This document shows, piece by piece, positions 5,683-6,513 of a stretch of 6,513 bases of DNA. Both the position numbers and the translations under genes were made by a program. Under the pieces are notes generated by a model. That model was not told where the DNA came from, ran no database searches, and was given only the letters and a program-made list of their open reading frames with translations. Numbering within the stretch: the stretch's first letter is position 1; every line of letters starts with the position of its first letter. Source of the stretch: an uncultured Clostridia bacterium (GTDB taxonomy: Bacteria > Bacillota > Clostridia > Oscillospirales > Oscillospiraceae); contig CAMWSZ010000176.1 in NCBI GenBank assembly GCA_947177005.1, positions 1 to 6,513 on the forward strand. The letters are read 5' to 3'.

Positions 5683-6513
5683 ATGGAAAAGATCAGGATG
5701 ACCACGCCGCTGGTGGAAATGGACGGCGACGAGATGACCCGTATTTTGTGGGGGATGATTAAGGAAAAGCTGATTCTTCCCTTTGTGGACCTGAAAACGG
5801 AGTATTACGATTTGGGCCTGCTCCACCGGAACGAGACGAAAGATCAGGTGACCGTTGACGCCGCCAACGCCACGAAAAAATACGGCGTGGCCGTAAAATG
5901 CGCCACCATTACGCCGAATAAACAGCGGATGAAGGAGTATCCCCAGCTGACAGAGATGTGGAAAAGCCCCAACGGCACCATTCGTTCCATTTTGGACGGC
6001 ACCGTCTTCCGTGCGCCTATCTGCATCGACGCCATTAAGCCGGTGGTGAAAAACTGGAAAAAACCTATTACCATTGCCCGTCACGCTTACGGCGATGTGT
6101 ATAAGAGCGTCGACTTCGTGACCACTGAGCCGGGCGTCTGCACCATGACCTTCAAGGGCGACAGCGGCGAGGAAAAGACTGTGACCGTCCAGAAGGTGGA
6201 CGGCCCCGCCGTCTGGCAGGGCGCACATAATAAGGATAAATCCATTCGTTCCTTTGCCCGCGCCTGCTTCCAGTACGCCATTGACACAAAACAGGATCTG
6301 TGGTTCTCCACAAAGGATACCATTGCCAAGATTTATGACGGCGAATTCAAGAAAATTTTTGAGGAAGAATTTGAGAGCTACAAGGCCAGATTTGAGGAGC
6401 TGGGCATCACCTTTTTCTATACCCTCATCGACGACGCCGTAGCCCGTGTGATCCGTTCCGAGGGCGGCTACATCTGGGCCTGCAAGAACTATGACGGCGA
6501 TGTGATGAGCGAT
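5683..6513 (+). CDS. icd: isocitrate dehydrogenase, eukaryotic-type (3' end cut off)
   Basis: The product oxidatively decarboxylates isocitrate to 2-oxoglutarate and CO2 in the cytoplasm, supplying glutamate precursor and reduced cofactor. The first 277 of about 400 residues are present. They closely follow the dimeric eukaryotic-like (IDH1/IDH2-type) subfamily rather than the E. coli Icd type: VEMDGDEMTR (11-20), WKSPNGTIR (93-101, isocitrate loop), Arg110, RHAYGDVYK (Arg133 and Tyr140, the counterparts of human IDH1 Arg132 and Tyr139), STKDT (Lys211, catalytic), LIDD (250-251) and NYDGDVMSD with metal-binding Asp273 and Asp277. The window ends exactly on that last Asp. The NADP-specificity residues lie beyond it, so NADP use is inferred from the subfamily. 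AAAGGAG (5666-5672) overlaps the hydratase stop and sits ten bases before the ATG, so the two genes are very likely cotranscribed. No promoter is seen between them. Confidence 0.95.
   Translation, partial: MEKIRMTTPLVEMDGDEMTRILWGMIKEKLILPFVDLKTEYYDLGLLHRNETKDQVTVDAANATKKYGVAVKCATITPNKQRMKEYPQLTEMWKSPNGTIRSILDGTVFRAPICIDAIKPVVKNWKKPITIARHAYGDVYKSVDFVTTEPGVCTMTFKGDSGEEKTVTVQKVDGPAVWQGAHNKDKSIRSFARACFQYAIDTKQDLWFSTKDTIAKIYDGEFKKIFEEEFESYKARFEELGITFFYTLIDDAVARVIRSEGGYIWACKNYDGDVMSD

Noticed and set aside
3282..5705. An 807-codon open frame on the reverse strand, antisense to the hydratase
   Set aside because: It mirrors the hydratase, whose codon bias and conserved aconitase motifs are unmistakable. 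The antisense product is a low-complexity Gly/Ala/His/Val-rich string with no motif or ribosome site; open antisense frames of this kind are common in GC-rich genes.
5596..6228. A 210-codon reverse frame over the start of icd, and a 159-codon reverse frame (1789-2268) over dapF
   Set aside because: Both are shadows of well-supported + strand genes, without ribosome sites or recognisable domains.
1..6513. CRISPR arrays, tRNA or rRNA genes, tandem repeats
   Set aside because: No regularly spaced repeats, tRNA cloverleaf motifs or rRNA-like segments were noticed on reading; no computational scan could be run.

Overview
The window looks like chromosomal DNA from a Gram-positive anaerobe of the Clostridia (Bacillota), most likely an Oscillospiraceae-type gut bacterium. 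The grounds are purine-rich Shine-Dalgarno sites (AGGGAGA, GAGGAGG, AAGGGAGGA, AAAGGAG), sigma-A style promoters with 17-base spacers, GC-rich coding regions separated by AT-richer spacers, and a YbhJ-type hydratase placed directly before an isocitrate dehydrogenase. The assignment is inference; there is no rRNA or other taxonomic marker.

Layout. Bases 1-320 are an AT-rich spacer. Its left edge carries a short reverse-strand piece resembling a DDE transposase. nagA (322-1428, +) encodes N-acetylglucosamine-6-phosphate deacetylase. The 387-base gap to dapF holds weak hairpins behind nagA, a good promoter (1563-1591), a strong hairpin terminator only about 60 bases past the expected transcript start, and then a second good promoter (1745-1773) serving dapF. 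The promoter-terminator pair suggests an independent small RNA of about 95 nt. dapF (1816-2649, +) encodes diaminopimelate epimerase. It converges, across a shared bidirectional terminator, on a small reverse-strand gene for a 79-residue protein of unknown function (2710-2949) that has its own promoter. The 3013-3410 spacer has a folded element near 3100-3167 and, upstream of the next gene, a promoter whose -10 lies inside a perfect dyad. A two-gene operon follows: an aconitase-superfamily hydratase (3411-5666, +) and, 16 bases later, a eukaryotic-type isocitrate dehydrogenase (5683 to the window end, cut off).

The genes. NagA feeds amino sugars from peptidoglycan or chitin/mucin into glycolysis and wall synthesis. 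DapF supplies meso-diaminopimelate for peptidoglycan and lysine. The hydratase-Icd pair fits the citrate to 2-oxoglutarate branch that supplies glutamate in anaerobes with an incomplete TCA cycle. nagA and dapF have separate transcription signals, so only the last two genes form an evident operon. Nothing indicates CRISPR, phage or a complete mobile element. The items most worth testing are the small-RNA candidate, the dyad over the hydratase promoter, and the substrate of the hydratase.
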